Source: Hyphomicrobium sp. (GTDB taxonomy: Bacteria; Pseudomonadota; Alphaproteobacteria; Rhizobiales; Hyphomicrobiaceae). From it: 64,000 bases of DNA. The DNA lies in NCBI RefSeq assembly GCF_019753045.1, contig NZ_JAIELN010000012.1, positions 62,001 through 126,000 on the forward strand, given 5' to 3'. A model generated the notes under the pieces. That model worked only from the letters and a program-made list of their open reading frames with translations, made no database searches and was not told the origin of the DNA. Of this stretch, positions 1 to 9,541 are shown piece by piece (position 1 is the first letter of the stretch; every line of letters starts with the position of its first letter). Position numbers and translations under genes: made by a program.

Positions 1-2258
1 CCGCCGAGCGAAGCCTGCAGCGCTTGAAACACGTCGCTTAGCGACACGCCGAGAACCTGCACCTTGTCTCTGTCGATGTCGAGATACAGCGAGGGATTGG
101 TCGCTGAATAGGTGCTGAACACGCGAGAGAGTTTCGGGTCTTGATTGGCGGCCACGAGGAGACCGCGCATTACCTGCGCCAAAGATTTCGGGTCGCTCCC
201 GCGCAGATCTTTCAGCACGTACGTAAAGCCACCGCCGGAGCCAAGGCCGATGATTGGTGGGGGTGCCAACGGCACGACTGTACCGCCGACCAGCTCTCTA
301 AATTTCGGTCCGAGCCGCGCGATCAGCGCGTGCGCTCCCTGCGAACGATCCTCCCGCTCGGAAAACGGCTTGAGCGTAACCACCATGAAGGCGGCGTTTG
401 CCTGCGAATAGTTATCGATGAAATTGAGGCCGATAACCGAGGTAACATCTTCGACGGCCGGCTCCTCCTTCAGAATCGCCTCCGCGCGCTTCATGATATC
501 AGTGGTGCGAACGACCGAGGCGCCGCCGGGAAGCTGAGCAATGACGAACAGCGCACCCTGGTCGTCTTCGGGTAAGAATCCGGTTGGCGTTATCTTCGCC
601 AAGGCGACAATGCCGGCGGACGCAACGGCAACAAGAACCAAGCCGATCAGGGAGATACGAAGCATGCGTGCAACGCCGGCGCCATAGGCATCTCTGATAT
701 AATCGATCCCCCTCATCGCCGCGCCGATGATCCCCCTTCGAGGTCCGTGGTGCGGCTTCAATAGAATGCCGCACAATGCGGGCGAAAGCGTTAGCGCGTT
801 GATTGCTGAGAGAAGCATCGATACCGCAATCGTCACCGCGAATTGCCGAAACAGCTCGCCGGAAATTCCCGGAATGAAGGCGACCGGCACGAACACGGAA
901 AGGAGCACGAGCGTGATTGCTATGATCGGCGCCGTGATTTCCGCCATGGCGAGTTTTGTCGCCTCGGCGCTCGACAGTTCGGGACGCTCCTCCATGACGC
1001 GCTCGACGTTCTCAACCACCACGATCGCATCGTCGACGACGATACCGATCGCCAGCACCACAGCGAGCAACGACACGGTGTTCGCGGAATATCCGATTGC
1101 GAGCAGTACGATGAAAGCGCCGATCAAACTCACGGGCACGGCAAGAGTCGGTATCAACGTCGCCCGGATGCTGCCCAGGAAGAGATAGACAACGATAACC
1201 ACCAGAATGAAGGCTTCGATCAGCGTCTTTTGTACTTCGTGGATCGTTTCGGTTACGAACTCGGTGGGATCGTAGGTGACTTTCCAGACCAGATCTGGCG
1301 GAAATCTTTTCTCCGCGTCCGCTATCTTCGCACGGACTTCCTTCAGGGTTGCGATCGCATTGGCGCCGGGGGCTTGGTAGATGGCGATCACGGCTGCGGG
1401 AGAGCCATTGAAGAGCGTTTCGCGATCGAGGTTGGCCGCCCCGAGTTCGAGACGAGCGACGTCACCAAGCCGCAATACCGAACCGTCGGGATTCGTTCGC
1501 AACACGATCTTCTCGAAATCCGCAACGTTGTTGAGGCGTCCCTTTGTCTGGATGTTGAGTTGTAGTTGTTGCTCGTTGGAGATCGGGCGGGCGCCGATAC
1601 GCCCGACAGCGGCTTGAAGGTTTTGCGCGTGGATCGCGTTTATTATATCGCCGGTCGTAAGGTTCAGACCGGTTAGCCGGTCAGTCCGAACCCAAGCGCG
1701 CATGGCATAGTCCTGCGGCCCCCAAAGCGTGGCGTCACCGACGCCCGGCGTACTTTTGATCTGGTCGAGAAGGTTGATCGTGACATAGTTCGAGAGGAAT
1801 AGCGGGTCATAGGTATGCTTCGGGGAATAGACCGCTAAGACACCAAGGAGTGCCGACGACTTTTTCTTTACCGAAACACCTTGCCGTTGAACCTCCGGCG
1901 GCAAACTCGAAAGCGCGACCTGGACTCTATTATTGACGTTGACGGTGTTGATGTCGGGATTGGTGCCGATTTCGAACGAGCAGATGAGCGTGTAGCTGCC
2001 GTCATCGCCGCTCACGCTCTTCATATAGATCATCTTGTCGACGCCGACGACCTGCGCCTCGATCGGCTGCGCAACAGTCGCATCGACGACCGATGAATTA
2101 GCGCCTGGGTACATTGTCGTAACCTGCACCTGCGGCGGAACGATATCGGGATACTGGGCGACCGGTATCGCATATAGCGCGAGCGCGCCGGCGATTGTGG
2201 TGACGATGGCAATGACGATTGCGAGGCGGGGACGGTCGACGAAGAGCGCGGAGAGCAT
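1..2258 (-). CDS. RND-family multidrug efflux permease (HAE-1/AcrB type), C-terminus cut by window edge
   Basis: Inner-membrane proton-driven pump subunit of a tripartite efflux system. I translated the reverse strand from the ATG at 2258; the frame stays open for about 752 codons to the window edge, against about 1,040 for the family, so roughly the last quarter is missing. It opens with a first membrane helix and the typical porter-domain start (AQYPDIVPP, then YPGA). Helix 4 carries the paired aspartates of the proton relay (VLAIGIVVDDAIVVVEN, near residue 405), preceded by the usual YLFLGSIRATLIPTLAVP loop and followed by a PALC motif. The start lies 3 bp after the adaptor stop codon, so the two are almost certainly co-translated. 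Substrate cannot be told from sequence. The family call is secure; I give no gene symbol because AcrB, MexF and MdtF types are not separable here. Confidence 0.95.
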   Translation of the reverse strand, partial: MLSALFVDRPRLAIVIAIVTTIAGALALYAIPVAQYPDIVPPQVQVTTMYPGANSSVVDATVAQPIEAQVVGVDKMIYMKSVSGDDGSYTLICSFEIGTNPDINTVNVNNRVQVALSSLPPEVQRQGVSVKKKSSALLGVLAVYSPKHTYDPLFLSNYVTINLLDQIKSTPGVGDATLWGPQDYAMRAWVRTDRLTGLNLTTGDIINAIHAQNLQAAVGRIGARPISNEQQLQLNIQTKGRLNNVADFEKIVLRTNPDGSVLRLGDVARLELGAANLDRETLFNGSPAAVIAIYQAPGANAIATLKEVRAKIADAEKRFPPDLVWKVTYDPTEFVTETIHEVQKTLIEAFILVVIVVYLFLGSIRATLIPTLAVPVSLIGAFIVLLAIGYSANTVSLLAVVLAIGIVVDDAIVVVENVERVMEERPELSSAEATKLAMAEITAPIIAITLVLLSVFVPVAFIPGISGELFRQFAVTIAVSMLLSAINALTLSPALCGILLKPHHGPRRGIIGAAMRGIDYIRDAYGAGVARMLRISLIGLVLVAVASAGIVALAKITPTGFLPEDDQGALFVIAQLPGGASVVRTTDIMKRAEAILKEEPAVEDVTSVIGLNFIDNYSQANAAFMVVTLKPFSEREDRSQGAHALIARLGPKFRELVGGTVVPLAPPPIIGLGSGGGFTYVLKDLRGSDPKSLAQVMRGLLVAANQDPKLSRVFSTYSATNPSLYLDIDRDKVQVLGVSLSDVFQALQASLG

Positions 2259-2261
2259 CGG

Positions 2262-3383
2262 TCAACTCCGATCGGCGGTTCCGGGTAATGGTGTTGCGAT
2301 GACCGATGATCCCGGACGGACCGACTGCAAGCCCTCCACAATCACCTTCTCTCCGCCCGATAGGCCTTCATCGACTATGATGTCGCTTCCACTCTCGCCC
2401 CCTGTCTTAATCCGCCGGACCGATGCTTTGCCGTCATCGACGACGAAGACGTAAACGCCTTGCTGATCTGCAATGAGAGCCGCCTGAGGGACGACGACTT
2501 TTTCCTTAGGCTCGCCAGATTGAATGGCAACGCGCACCAGCTGTCCGTCGATCAACGCGCCGGTGGGATTGGGGAACTTGGCACGTACGAGGACGGTGTC
2601 GGTCGAGCGATTCACCGTGACGTCTACAAAATCGATGGTGCCTTGGTGGTCATAGGTACGGAGATCGGCGAAGCGCAAGGTCGCCTTAAGTTGCGTGACG
2701 TCGAGATCGCGCCCGCTCTGCTGCACTCGCAAAAATTCACGTTGACTGACCGGGAACGTAACGTACATCGGATCTTGGCTGACAATGACCGTCAGCGGAC
2801 CGGTCTCCGGGCTAACGACATTTCCTTTGGTCACGCTCGTTCGGCCGATTTTTCCGGCGATCGGTGCTGTGATTTCCGTGTATCCAAGGTTGATCTTGGC
2901 CGTATCGAGAGCCGCTTCGTTGACGAGAATGTTTCCCTTGGCTTGATCGTCCGCTGCGAGTGCCTGGTCTCGCGCAACAGCGGTGCCGGCGTTTTTCTCG
3001 TAGAGCTCGCTCGCGCGTTTGAGCTGAACCTCACTCAAGACCTTGGCGGCTTTACTCCGCTCCAACGCCCCCGCAGATTCGTTCACCGCCGCTTTAAAGA
3101 GCCCGCTCTCGATCCGGTAGAGAGGCGCGCCGACATCGACCATGTCGCCTTCTTTAAACAGAACTGCTTCCAAGTAACCTGTAATTCGCGCCCTAACCTC
3201 GACACGGTCGATCGCTTCAACGCGCCCTACAAAATCGAGAGCGGATGACACGGGTTTCCGCTCGGCGCTCGCAACGCCGACGGAAATTTTCTCGGATTCG
3301 CCTTGTTGTGCGCGAGCCTGTTGTGCATGCGCTTGGGAGGCCGCCATGCACATGGCCACGACCGCGATATTGGCAAGGCGCAT
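2262..3383 (-). CDS. RND efflux periplasmic adaptor (membrane fusion protein)
   Basis: 373-residue adaptor that would bridge the inner-membrane pump encoded just downstream to an outer-membrane channel. The first 20 residues form a signal peptide ending ASQAHA-Q. Then come the beta-barrel/lipoyl half (VEAIDRVEVRARITGYLE), an alpha-helical hairpin (about residues 100-150), the second lipoyl half (YTEITAPIAGKIGR, near residue 170) and the beta-barrel and membrane-proximal domains (VPQAALIADQQGVYVFVV). Length and order match the AcrA/MexE group. It is the first gene of the operon. No TetR or LysR regulator and no outer-membrane factor gene is visible on this side, so the regulator may lie beyond the pump or elsewhere. 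No lipobox cysteine is present, so it is probably anchored through the complex rather than by lipid. Confidence 0.95.
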   Translation of the reverse strand: MRLANIAVVAMCMAASQAHAQQARAQQGESEKISVGVASAERKPVSSALDFVGRVEAIDRVEVRARITGYLEAVLFKEGDMVDVGAPLYRIESGLFKAAVNESAGALERSKAAKVLSEVQLKRASELYEKNAGTAVARDQALAADDQAKGNILVNEAALDTAKINLGYTEITAPIAGKIGRTSVTKGNVVSPETGPLTVIVSQDPMYVTFPVSQREFLRVQQSGRDLDVTQLKATLRFADLRTYDHQGTIDFVDVTVNRSTDTVLVRAKFPNPTGALIDGQLVRVAIQSGEPKEKVVVPQAALIADQQGVYVFVVDDGKASVRRIKTGGESGSDIIVDEGLSGGEKVIVEGLQSVRPGSSVIATPLPGTADRS

Positions 3384-3716
3384 TTCGGCCTCCCTTCAAA
3401 TTATCGCCGACTGAATGACGTGTTCTGCCGAACTTTTATATTTTCGTGGACCAATCCTTCGCCTAACAATACGCCGTTGACGGTGCCGGGTCACTCACTC
3501 GTATCAAGTGTCGTCGCACACGGTTACTGTCCTCGCCCCTGCACAAAGATCCTCCTCTTCCGCCGCCGCTTGAAAGTGGACGGACGATAAACGCCGCACA
3601 GGGATGAAGCGGAAATACCGCCATGGGCCCCTACAGCACTAGGCAACTACGACGCCGGAGGCGACGGTCGTAACGGCAATGCTCGGCTGTGGCTGCCCAT
3701 GACGGATGCTTCTCGA
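3384..3716. other. Intergenic region upstream of the efflux operon
   Basis: 333 bp between the start of the efflux operon and the end of the polyphosphate kinase gene. Both neighbours are on the minus strand, so the efflux promoter should lie here. Short open frames exist but none has a ribosome binding site or protein-like composition. I see no clear operator palindrome or terminator. Confidence 0.4.
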
Positions 3717-4541
3717 TTAATGTGGCTCGGGAATAAATTTGAAGGGATAGGCGTCGCCGGAATCGTCGACATGCCTCTTCGGCAGCTTGACCTTCTCGCG
3801 CTTGATTTCGACATAGGGAATTCGGCTCAGAAGATGTTCGATAATGTTCAGCCGCGTTCGCTTTTTGTCATCTGATCGCGCCACATACCACGGTGCCCAC
3901 GCAGTGTCGGTCGCCGAGAACATCTCATCTCTGGCACGGGAATAGTCGTCCCAGTGGGTGTAGGATTTCAGATCCATCTTTGATAGCTTCCAGATCTTTC
4001 GACCGTCATCGATGCGCGCCTCAAGCCGCTTCGTTTGCTCGTCAGGGCTTACCTCCAGCCAATACTTGATGAGAACGACGCCGGAGTCGACAATCGCTTT
4101 CTCCACCTCCGGCACGACCTTTAGGAAGCGCTGTGCCTGTTCCTCCGTACAGAAACCCATCACACGCTCGACGCCCGCGCGATTGTACCAACTGCGATCG
4201 AAGATCACGATCTCACCGCCCGCTGGAAGGTGAGGTAGATAGCGCTGAATGTACATTTGGCTCTTCTCGCGGTCCGTCGGGGCGGGAAGCGCCACCACGC
4301 GAAAGATGCGCGGACTTACTCTTGCTGTTATGGCCTTGATGGTGCCGCCTTTGCCGGCCCCGTCACGTCCCTCGAATACGACGCAGACCTTCTGGCCCTT
4401 GTGGCGAACCCATTCCTGCAACTTGACGAGTTCGACGTGAAGCTTCTCAAGCTCGCGCTCGTAGTCCTTGCGCTTGAGCTTCACATTGTGTGACGTCGCT
4501 TCTTCGAACGAATGAGCTTTAGCGTCTTTGCCGTGTTCCAT
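3717..4541 (-). CDS. ppk2: Polyphosphate kinase 2 (PPK2 family)
   Basis: Cytosolic enzyme that phosphorylates a nucleoside diphosphate from polyphosphate, or the reverse. 274 residues from the ATG at 4541, chosen because GAGGA sits about 6 nt upstream; an in-frame start 29 codons earlier has no such support. The core has the Walker A-like FEGRDGAGKGGTIKA near residue 60, the Walker B segment IVIFDRSWYNRAGVERVMG, and the lid region WKLSKMDLKS typical of single-domain PPK2. The C-terminal pattern SRIPYVEIKREKVKLPKR fits class I enzymes, which favour ADP or GDP. It is the last of three same-strand genes after a SulP transporter and a Ca2+/H+ antiporter, with 149 bp to the previous gene. Polyphosphate binds Ca2+, so the neighbourhood is suggestive, but co-regulation is inference. 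Confidence 0.93.
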   Translation of the reverse strand: MEHGKDAKAHSFEEATSHNVKLKRKDYERELEKLHVELVKLQEWVRHKGQKVCVVFEGRDGAGKGGTIKAITARVSPRIFRVVALPAPTDREKSQMYIQRYLPHLPAGGEIVIFDRSWYNRAGVERVMGFCTEEQAQRFLKVVPEVEKAIVDSGVVLIKYWLEVSPDEQTKRLEARIDDGRKIWKLSKMDLKSYTHWDDYSRARDEMFSATDTAWAPWYVARSDDKKRTRLNIIEHLLSRIPYVEIKREKVKLPKRHVDDSGDAYPFKFIPEPH

Positions 4542-4690
4542 GTGAGTCCTCAGCCGAACCGAGTGCCCAACCGTCGCCAATTCCAAGCCCGTGCCGATTG
4601 TGACTGATAAAGGCCGCGCTTGAAACAACTCTTCATGTTTTTCGCTATTAATTCGCTATTGCGCCGCGGGAAGCTATGAGAGGCGGCCGC

Positions 4691-5752
4691 CTAAACTTGT
4701 GGAGTCAGATAGAAAGCAAGACCAAGGATCAGGTAAACGGCGAGTAGTTGAACGCCTTTTAACCAATCCGACCGGCCATCGCTTGCGACTTGCCCTGTAA
4801 TCACTACCGCCACAAACACAGCAAGCAGCAAGCCCTTCCCGAACAGAAGATCCATGGGCTGCGGTCCAACAAGCAAGCTCGCCAGAACAAGGACTGGCGC
4901 CACGAACAGTGCGACTTGAATGCTCGAACCAATCGCAATCGATAAGCTGAGATCCATTCGGTTCCTTACTGCTGCTGTAATAGCGGTTGAATGCTCGGCG
5001 GCATTTCCGATTATGGCGATGACGAACACGCCAACGAATATATTGCTCAGTCCGAACGCGTGCGCGGTCGGCTCGACCGTGCCAACGAGGATCTCGCTCA
5101 GCCACGCAATTGCAACGGTGCAGACTGCAAGGACCAAGAGCGATTGCGCGAGCGTCCAGGACTCAGCTTGCTCGCCATTCTCCGATGCCTTGGCCCCACG
5201 AAAAAATGTCGGATGAGTCCATAGGGAGAATACGAGAAACATGGCGTAGACAGCCAAAAGGACGAGAGATATCGAAATGCTCAGCGCGCGCTCGCCTCCC
5301 GCATACTGCTCTCCCACCAGAACACTGTAGGCGGCGGGAATGACGAGCGCGATGACCGCTAAGGTCAGCATCGTTGCCTCGGCGCGGGCGCCGGCAAGAT
5401 TGAAATTCTGTTCGCGATAGCGCAGGCCGCCAGCCAGCATGGAAGCGCCAAGCACAAGAAGAATGTTCCCCACGATCGATCCTACAATCGTCGCCTTGAC
5501 GACATCTTGAAGGCCGGCGCGCAAGGCGGCGAGAGCAATGATCAATTCCGCGGCGTTTCCGAATGTAGCATTGAGGAGTCCCCCAACGCCTTCGCCGGCC
5601 CGATCCGCAAGCTGCTCAGTGGCGCGCCCGAGCCATCCAGCCAAGGGAAGTATACCGATCGCCGCCGAAGCGAAGATCAGCGCATAGTGGCCCGGGGCGA
5701 AGTGGTTAAGCGCGATTGCGACAGGGCCAAAGACCAGCAACCAATTCGGCAT
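4691..5752 (-). CDS. cax: Calcium/proton antiporter (CaCA superfamily, Cax type)
   Basis: Integral membrane exchanger of about 353 residues from the ATG at 5752, which has GGGGAGA about 7 nt upstream and avoids overlap with the SulP gene. There are about eleven hydrophobic segments. The two inverted alpha-repeats that form the ion site are plain: [20 protein letters not shown] in the first half and [18 protein letters not shown] in the second, each with the GNA(A)E core acidic residue. Length fits bacterial Cax proteins (350-400 residues). The expected activity is Ca2+ export or compartmental exchange driven by protons. It lies 25 bp after the SulP gene stop and is probably in the same transcript. 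Confidence 0.93.
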   Translation of the reverse strand: MPNWLLVFGPVAIALNHFAPGHYALIFASAAIGILPLAGWLGRATEQLADRAGEGVGGLLNATFGNAAELIIALAALRAGLQDVVKATIVGSIVGNILLVLGASMLAGGLRYREQNFNLAGARAEATMLTLAVIALVIPAAYSVLVGEQYAGGERALSISISLVLLAVYAMFLVFSLWTHPTFFRGAKASENGEQAESWTLAQSLLVLAVCTVAIAWLSEILVGTVEPTAHAFGLSNIFVGVFVIAIIGNAAEHSTAITAAVRNRMDLSLSIAIGSSIQVALFVAPVLVLASLLVGPQPMDLLFGKGLLLAVFVAVVITGQVASDGRSDWLKGVQLLAVYLILGLAFYLTPQV

Positions 5753-5777
5753 CGTTTGTCTCCCCGGTTGGCGATAG

Positions 5778-7565
5778 TCACGGACGCCTGTCCTCCCAAT
5801 CGACCCAGTCGACAGGATAGGTATCCAGGTAGGCGCTGACGGCTGCGCCGACAGTTGGAAAGAACGACTGCTCACCGAGCGTTGTGAGCAATCCGAAGCG
5901 CTTCAACTTGTCTTTGACGGGATCTTTCAACTCCGCAAACAAAAGCTCTATGCCGGCCTCTCGCAGGGTGCTGTCCAGTTCCGCCACCACGTCCGCCGCG
6001 GTGACGTCGACGCTTGTTACCGGCTCCGCTGCGACGACCACCCACCGCACCGGCGTCCGTGAATTCTCGACGGAGGCAATCACACTTTGCTGAAACAGCT
6101 CCGCGTTTGCGAAAAACAAAGGTGCGTCCCAGCGGAAGAGCACGAGACCCGGGACCTGCCGGGCCTGCGGGTAGCGAACGACGTCGTGGTAGCCTTTGAC
6201 GCCTTCCGCCCGGCCGAGAATGGCGAAGTGGGGCCGCCACGCATCCCAGAGGAATTCGATGACCGCCACGATCACAGCGAGCGCGATTCCCTGGATGGCA
6301 CCGAACACGGCGACGCCAGCAAAGCATAGCATCGACAGCCAGAACTCCCACTTCTGCATGTGATAAATGCGGATCAAATCTTTGACCTCAATCAGCCCAA
6401 TGGCCGACGCGATCACGACCGCGGCAAGTGCGCTCATGGGCAGGTGCTGAAGCAAATTCGGTGCGGCGATGATGAGAAGGGCCACAGCGATGGCGCCTAC
6501 GACCCCCGTCATTTGCGTCTTTGCGCCAGCTGCCTCTGCGACCGGTGTACGAGAGGAACTGCTGCTAATGGGAAAGCCTTGAAAGAAGCCCGTTGCGAAG
6601 TTTGCCGCTCCGAGGCCTATGAGTTCCTGATTGGGATTCACGTAGGTTCGCGTACGCGCGGCGTAGGCGCGCGACAGGACACTCGTATCGGCAAAGGAAA
6701 TGAGAGCGACGGCGAGGCCCCCGGACAGAACCGCCGAAAAATCCGCGGTTGAGATCCACGGCACTTCGAACGCAGGCAGTCCCTGCGGTAATGGCCCCAG
6801 AACGGATACGCCTGCGTTCTCGGACAGGCCGAAGATTCCCACGACGGCCGTCGCGCCGATAACGGCGATCAATATTCCGGGGACGACCTTGAATCGCTTG
6901 AGGATGAAGATCACAGCCAGGGTTGCGGCTCCGACGCCGAAGGCAACCCAGTTCACGCGTCCGTTGATTATGCCGTTACCGATCGCCCAGATATCCCGCA
7001 GCGGACCAACGCCTTCGACTGAGAAACCCAGAAATTTTGGCAGCTGGCTTAGCAAGACGGTCAAAGCGATGCCGTTCATGTAGCCGTAGCGGATTGGCTT
7101 CGAGAGAAGCTCCGTCACGAAGCCAAGCCTGGCCAATCCCGCTCCGATGCAAACAATGCCCGACACGATGGCCATCGCGCTCGCAAGGGCCACTGCGCGC
7201 ATTGAATCGCCTGCCGAAAGGGGCAGTACGACAGCAAGAATGACGGCGGCGAGCGATGAATCCGGTCCAAGCACGAGAATGCGGCTCGGACCGAATAGGG
7301 CGTACACGAACAACGGGACGATGGTCGCATATAAGCCGTAGATTCCCGGCACGCCCGACGCGACGGCATAGGCAATACCGACAGGCACGAGCATCGTGGT
7401 GAGCACCAAACCGGCCACGATGTCATGCCGCAGCCAACCGCGATCGTACCCCTGCAGCATTCTAATGCCGGGAAGCCTACGTTTCAGGCCTGACTGATCA
7501 ATAGCGTCGCGCCGAAGCGATAATCGGCCTTTTCTGGATGCGGGCGCGGCCGGATCAATGTTCAT
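5778..7565 (-). CDS. SulP-family anion transporter with C-terminal STAS domain
   Basis: Inner-membrane transporter of about 595 residues, expected to carry sulfate, bicarbonate or another small anion. The start at 7565 (MNIDPAAP) follows an AGGG about 9 nt upstream. The membrane part begins near residue 40 with DIVAGLVLTTMLVPVGIAYA and the family signature GVPGIYGLYATIVPLFVYALFGPSR, followed by LGPDSSLAAV. A STAS domain occupies the last 110 residues (LVLFRWDAPLFFANAELFQ, later SVDVTAADVVAELD). First of three minus-strand genes with the antiporter and PPK2. There is no carbonic anhydrase neighbour, so substrate stays open between sulfate and bicarbonate. Confidence 0.93.
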   Translation of the reverse strand: MNIDPAAPASRKGRLSLRRDAIDQSGLKRRLPGIRMLQGYDRGWLRHDIVAGLVLTTMLVPVGIAYAVASGVPGIYGLYATIVPLFVYALFGPSRILVLGPDSSLAAVILAVVLPLSAGDSMRAVALASAMAIVSGIVCIGAGLARLGFVTELLSKPIRYGYMNGIALTVLLSQLPKFLGFSVEGVGPLRDIWAIGNGIINGRVNWVAFGVGAATLAVIFILKRFKVVPGILIAVIGATAVVGIFGLSENAGVSVLGPLPQGLPAFEVPWISTADFSAVLSGGLAVALISFADTSVLSRAYAARTRTYVNPNQELIGLGAANFATGFFQGFPISSSSSRTPVAEAAGAKTQMTGVVGAIAVALLIIAAPNLLQHLPMSALAAVVIASAIGLIEVKDLIRIYHMQKWEFWLSMLCFAGVAVFGAIQGIALAVIVAVIEFLWDAWRPHFAILGRAEGVKGYHDVVRYPQARQVPGLVLFRWDAPLFFANAELFQQSVIASVENSRTPVRWVVVAAEPVTSVDVTAADVVAELDSTLREAGIELLFAELKDPVKDKLKRFGLLTTLGEQSFFPTVGAAVSAYLDTYPVDWVDWEDRRP

Positions 7566-7848
7566 CTCTGGCGCCCTGAAAGCGCAGTCCAACAATCGAT
7601 TTGCAAACTGCCGTTTCACAATTGCGCTGTTGGGAAGCGGCCGCAAGAGGGAGATGCTTTGTTGCACTTCTCATCGGAGCCATCTCGCAATGCACAAGCG
7701 AACTCCGCTCGCGAGAACTCCTGAATGGATGGAAAAAGGCATTCAGCGCTCGCCCAACGCACCCAAATTTGATAATTAGTATTTGTACTGTATTTTAATC
7801 AATCGATTGCGAGTGACCTTCACGGAAGAAGATCGCTTCGAAAATAAG

Positions 7849-8256
7849 ATGGGCGATTCACTCAACTGCAGTGCGGACAAGTTTGGAATCTCGTGGCAAT
7901 GCCGGGCTCTCGGTCATGGCGACCAACGATCGTTAACCAGCAGATTTTATCGCGCCATGAGCTGCGAACTTCCGTTAGCTATTTATCGCTCTCCTAATCT
8001 TGATTTCGATCGACGTCGGCATATGCTTCAAAAACTTCGTATGCCGGTGGATCAATTGGAGCAACCGGACATGCCCGATTCAGCGATCTCAGCCGTCCGA
8101 ACGCCAAACAACACGTGGCCTCTCAACTTCGCCCACGACGCGTGGGCGTATTCGATCGATGCCTGGCAGCGGAGCATTCTCATTCTCGATGCGCTTGAGC
8201 AAAATGCGGCCGCGGCTCCAACGGTGCAAACAGTCAGAAGTTCGAAGCATCACTGA
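7849..8256 (+). CDS. Doubtful short ORF with a DUF3141-like C-terminal motif
   Basis: An open frame of up to 135 residues from the ATG at 7849; later in-frame ATGs at 7957, 8023 and 8041 are possible and none has a convincing ribosome binding site. Most of the sequence is unrecognised. The last 45 residues contain AYSIDAWQRSILILDALEQ, which resembles the N-terminal DAWQR-S-x-LF-x-D motif of DUF3141 and PHA-synthase-like proteins. The rest of such a protein does not follow in any frame: the next gene starts 44 bp downstream and is unrelated. It may be a decayed remnant, or a short protein that keeps only the helix. DUF3141 genes are often found near fabI and phosphate/acetyl metabolism genes, which fits the neighbours. 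Confidence 0.35.
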   Translation: MGDSLNCSADKFGISWQCRALGHGDQRSLTSRFYRAMSCELPLAIYRSPNLDFDRRRHMLQKLRMPVDQLEQPDMPDSAISAVRTPNNTWPLNFAHDAWAYSIDAWQRSILILDALEQNAAAAPTVQTVRSSKHH

Positions 8257-8299
8257 GAAAGCAGCTTTCCGCCGGCCGAAGACAGAAGGAGAAGGTAGC

Positions 8300-8728
8300 A
8301 TGCCTGGACTGTTGCGACCCGAAGATCTGCAGATGATCGCATCCGACGCGGAAATGGAAGAGCTGAAGCGCGAGCAAAAGCTCAGTCAAAGCCATAAACA
8401 GCAGCAACGCGAACTGCGCGAAGCCTTCATGTCGCGCAAAGTCGCGCCTGAGGCGGTCGAGCGCATAAACAACGCCGTGCGCATCGCAGCTCAAAACGGA
8501 CATCATCACCTACAGGTCATTACGTTCCCGGCGCACTACTGTAGCGACGGCGGACGGCGCATCAACATAGCGGATCCCGAATGGCCGACGTCGCTAACCG
8601 GATTCGCCAAGGATGCGTTCGAATTCTACGACGTGCAATTGCGGCCACTTGGGTACAAGCTTCGCGCAGAGATCGTAAGTTTTCCCGGTGGAATGCCTGG
8701 GGAGGTGGCGCTCTCCATCGTGTGGTAA
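8300..8728 (+). CDS. Hypothetical protein upstream of fabI
   Basis: 142 residues, start at the ATG at 8300 with AGAAGGAGAAGG 5-15 nt upstream, a strong ribosome binding site. I do not recognise the family. The first 60 residues are charged and helical (DAEMEELKREQKLSQSHKQ), suggesting a short coiled coil. The second half is a compact alpha/beta-looking segment with HHHLQVITFPAHYCSDGGR, one cysteine, and a hydrophobic end (GEVALSIVW). There is no signal peptide or membrane segment, so it is probably cytosolic. It ends 30 bp before the enoyl-ACP reductase gene on the same strand, and the two are likely one transcript. Function unknown; a role beside the reductase is inference from position only. 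Confidence 0.75.
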   Translation: MPGLLRPEDLQMIASDAEMEELKREQKLSQSHKQQQRELREAFMSRKVAPEAVERINNAVRIAAQNGHHHLQVITFPAHYCSDGGRRINIADPEWPTSLTGFAKDAFEFYDVQLRPLGYKLRAEIVSFPGGMPGEVALSIVW

Positions 8729-8758
8729 CCTTTTCAAAGGAGAGAGGTTAAAGCGAGC

Positions 8759-9541
8759 ATGATCGACGCTGCATCGCTGAACCTCCTCATGGGAAAAAAG
8801 GCGCTGGTCACCGGCATCGCAAACGATCAGTCGATTGCTTGGGGATGCGCCAAGGCTTTTCGGTTCTTCGGCGCCGATGTCGCAATCACCTATCTCAATG
8901 ACCGGGCCAAGCCCCACGTCGAGCCTCTCGCTAAAGAGATCGATGCCCCTATCTTCATGCGGCTTGACGTGCAACAGGAGGGCCAGCTCGAGCGAGTATT
9001 CGAAACAATAGACAAGGAATGGGGCAGGCTTGATCTTTGTGTTCATTCGATCGCGTTCGCGCCGAAGGAAGACTTGCAGGGGCGCGTTGTCGATTGTTCC
9101 AAAGACGGCTTTCTTCAAGCGATGGAAATCTCGTGCTGGTCATTCATCAGAATGGCGAAACTCTCCGAGCCCTTGATGAAATCCGGCGGAGCCCTGTTCA
9201 CGATGACCTATTACGGCTCGCAAATGGTGGTCGAGCATTACAACATCATGGGACCGGTGAAGGCTGCTCTCGAATCCGCGACGCGCTACATGGCCGCCGA
9301 ACTCGGACCGAAAGGCATCAGAGTTCACGCGATATCTCCCGGTCCGCTGAAGACACGCGCCGCCTCAGGCATCACCGAATTCGATAAGCTTCTTCGAAAA
9401 GCACAATCGAAGGCGCCGAGCCGCAGTCTGGTCTCGATCGATGACGTTGGCATTGCCGTCGCGTTTCTCGGCATGGACGGAGCTAAGCTGATCACAGGCG
9501 AGACGCTGTTCATCGATGGCGGATACCATATCATTGATTAG
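8759..9541 (+). CDS. fabI: Enoyl-[acyl-carrier-protein] reductase, FabI type (SDR)
   Basis: NAD(P)H-dependent reduction of enoyl-acyl carrier in type II fatty-acid synthesis, or of a related enoyl substrate. 260 residues, the usual FabI length; AAAGGAGAGAGG lies just upstream of the ATG at 8759. It has the FabI form of the nucleotide-binding loop (LVTGIANDQSIAWG), the LDVQQE segment, and the catalytic Tyr161-x6-Lys168 (HYNIMGPVK), with the second tyrosine in the preceding TYYGS. The substrate-loop region ISPGPLKTRAASGI is also FabI-like, and the end is DGGYHIID. The genomic context (polyphosphate and anion transport rather than fab genes) suggests it could be a second, specialised copy rather than the housekeeping one. 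That cannot be settled within this window. Confidence 0.92.
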   Translation: MIDAASLNLLMGKKALVTGIANDQSIAWGCAKAFRFFGADVAITYLNDRAKPHVEPLAKEIDAPIFMRLDVQQEGQLERVFETIDKEWGRLDLCVHSIAFAPKEDLQGRVVDCSKDGFLQAMEISCWSFIRMAKLSEPLMKSGGALFTMTYYGSQMVVEHYNIMGPVKAALESATRYMAAELGPKGIRVHAISPGPLKTRAASGITEFDKLLRKAQSKAPSRSLVSIDDVGIAVAFLGMDGAKLITGETLFIDGGYHIID

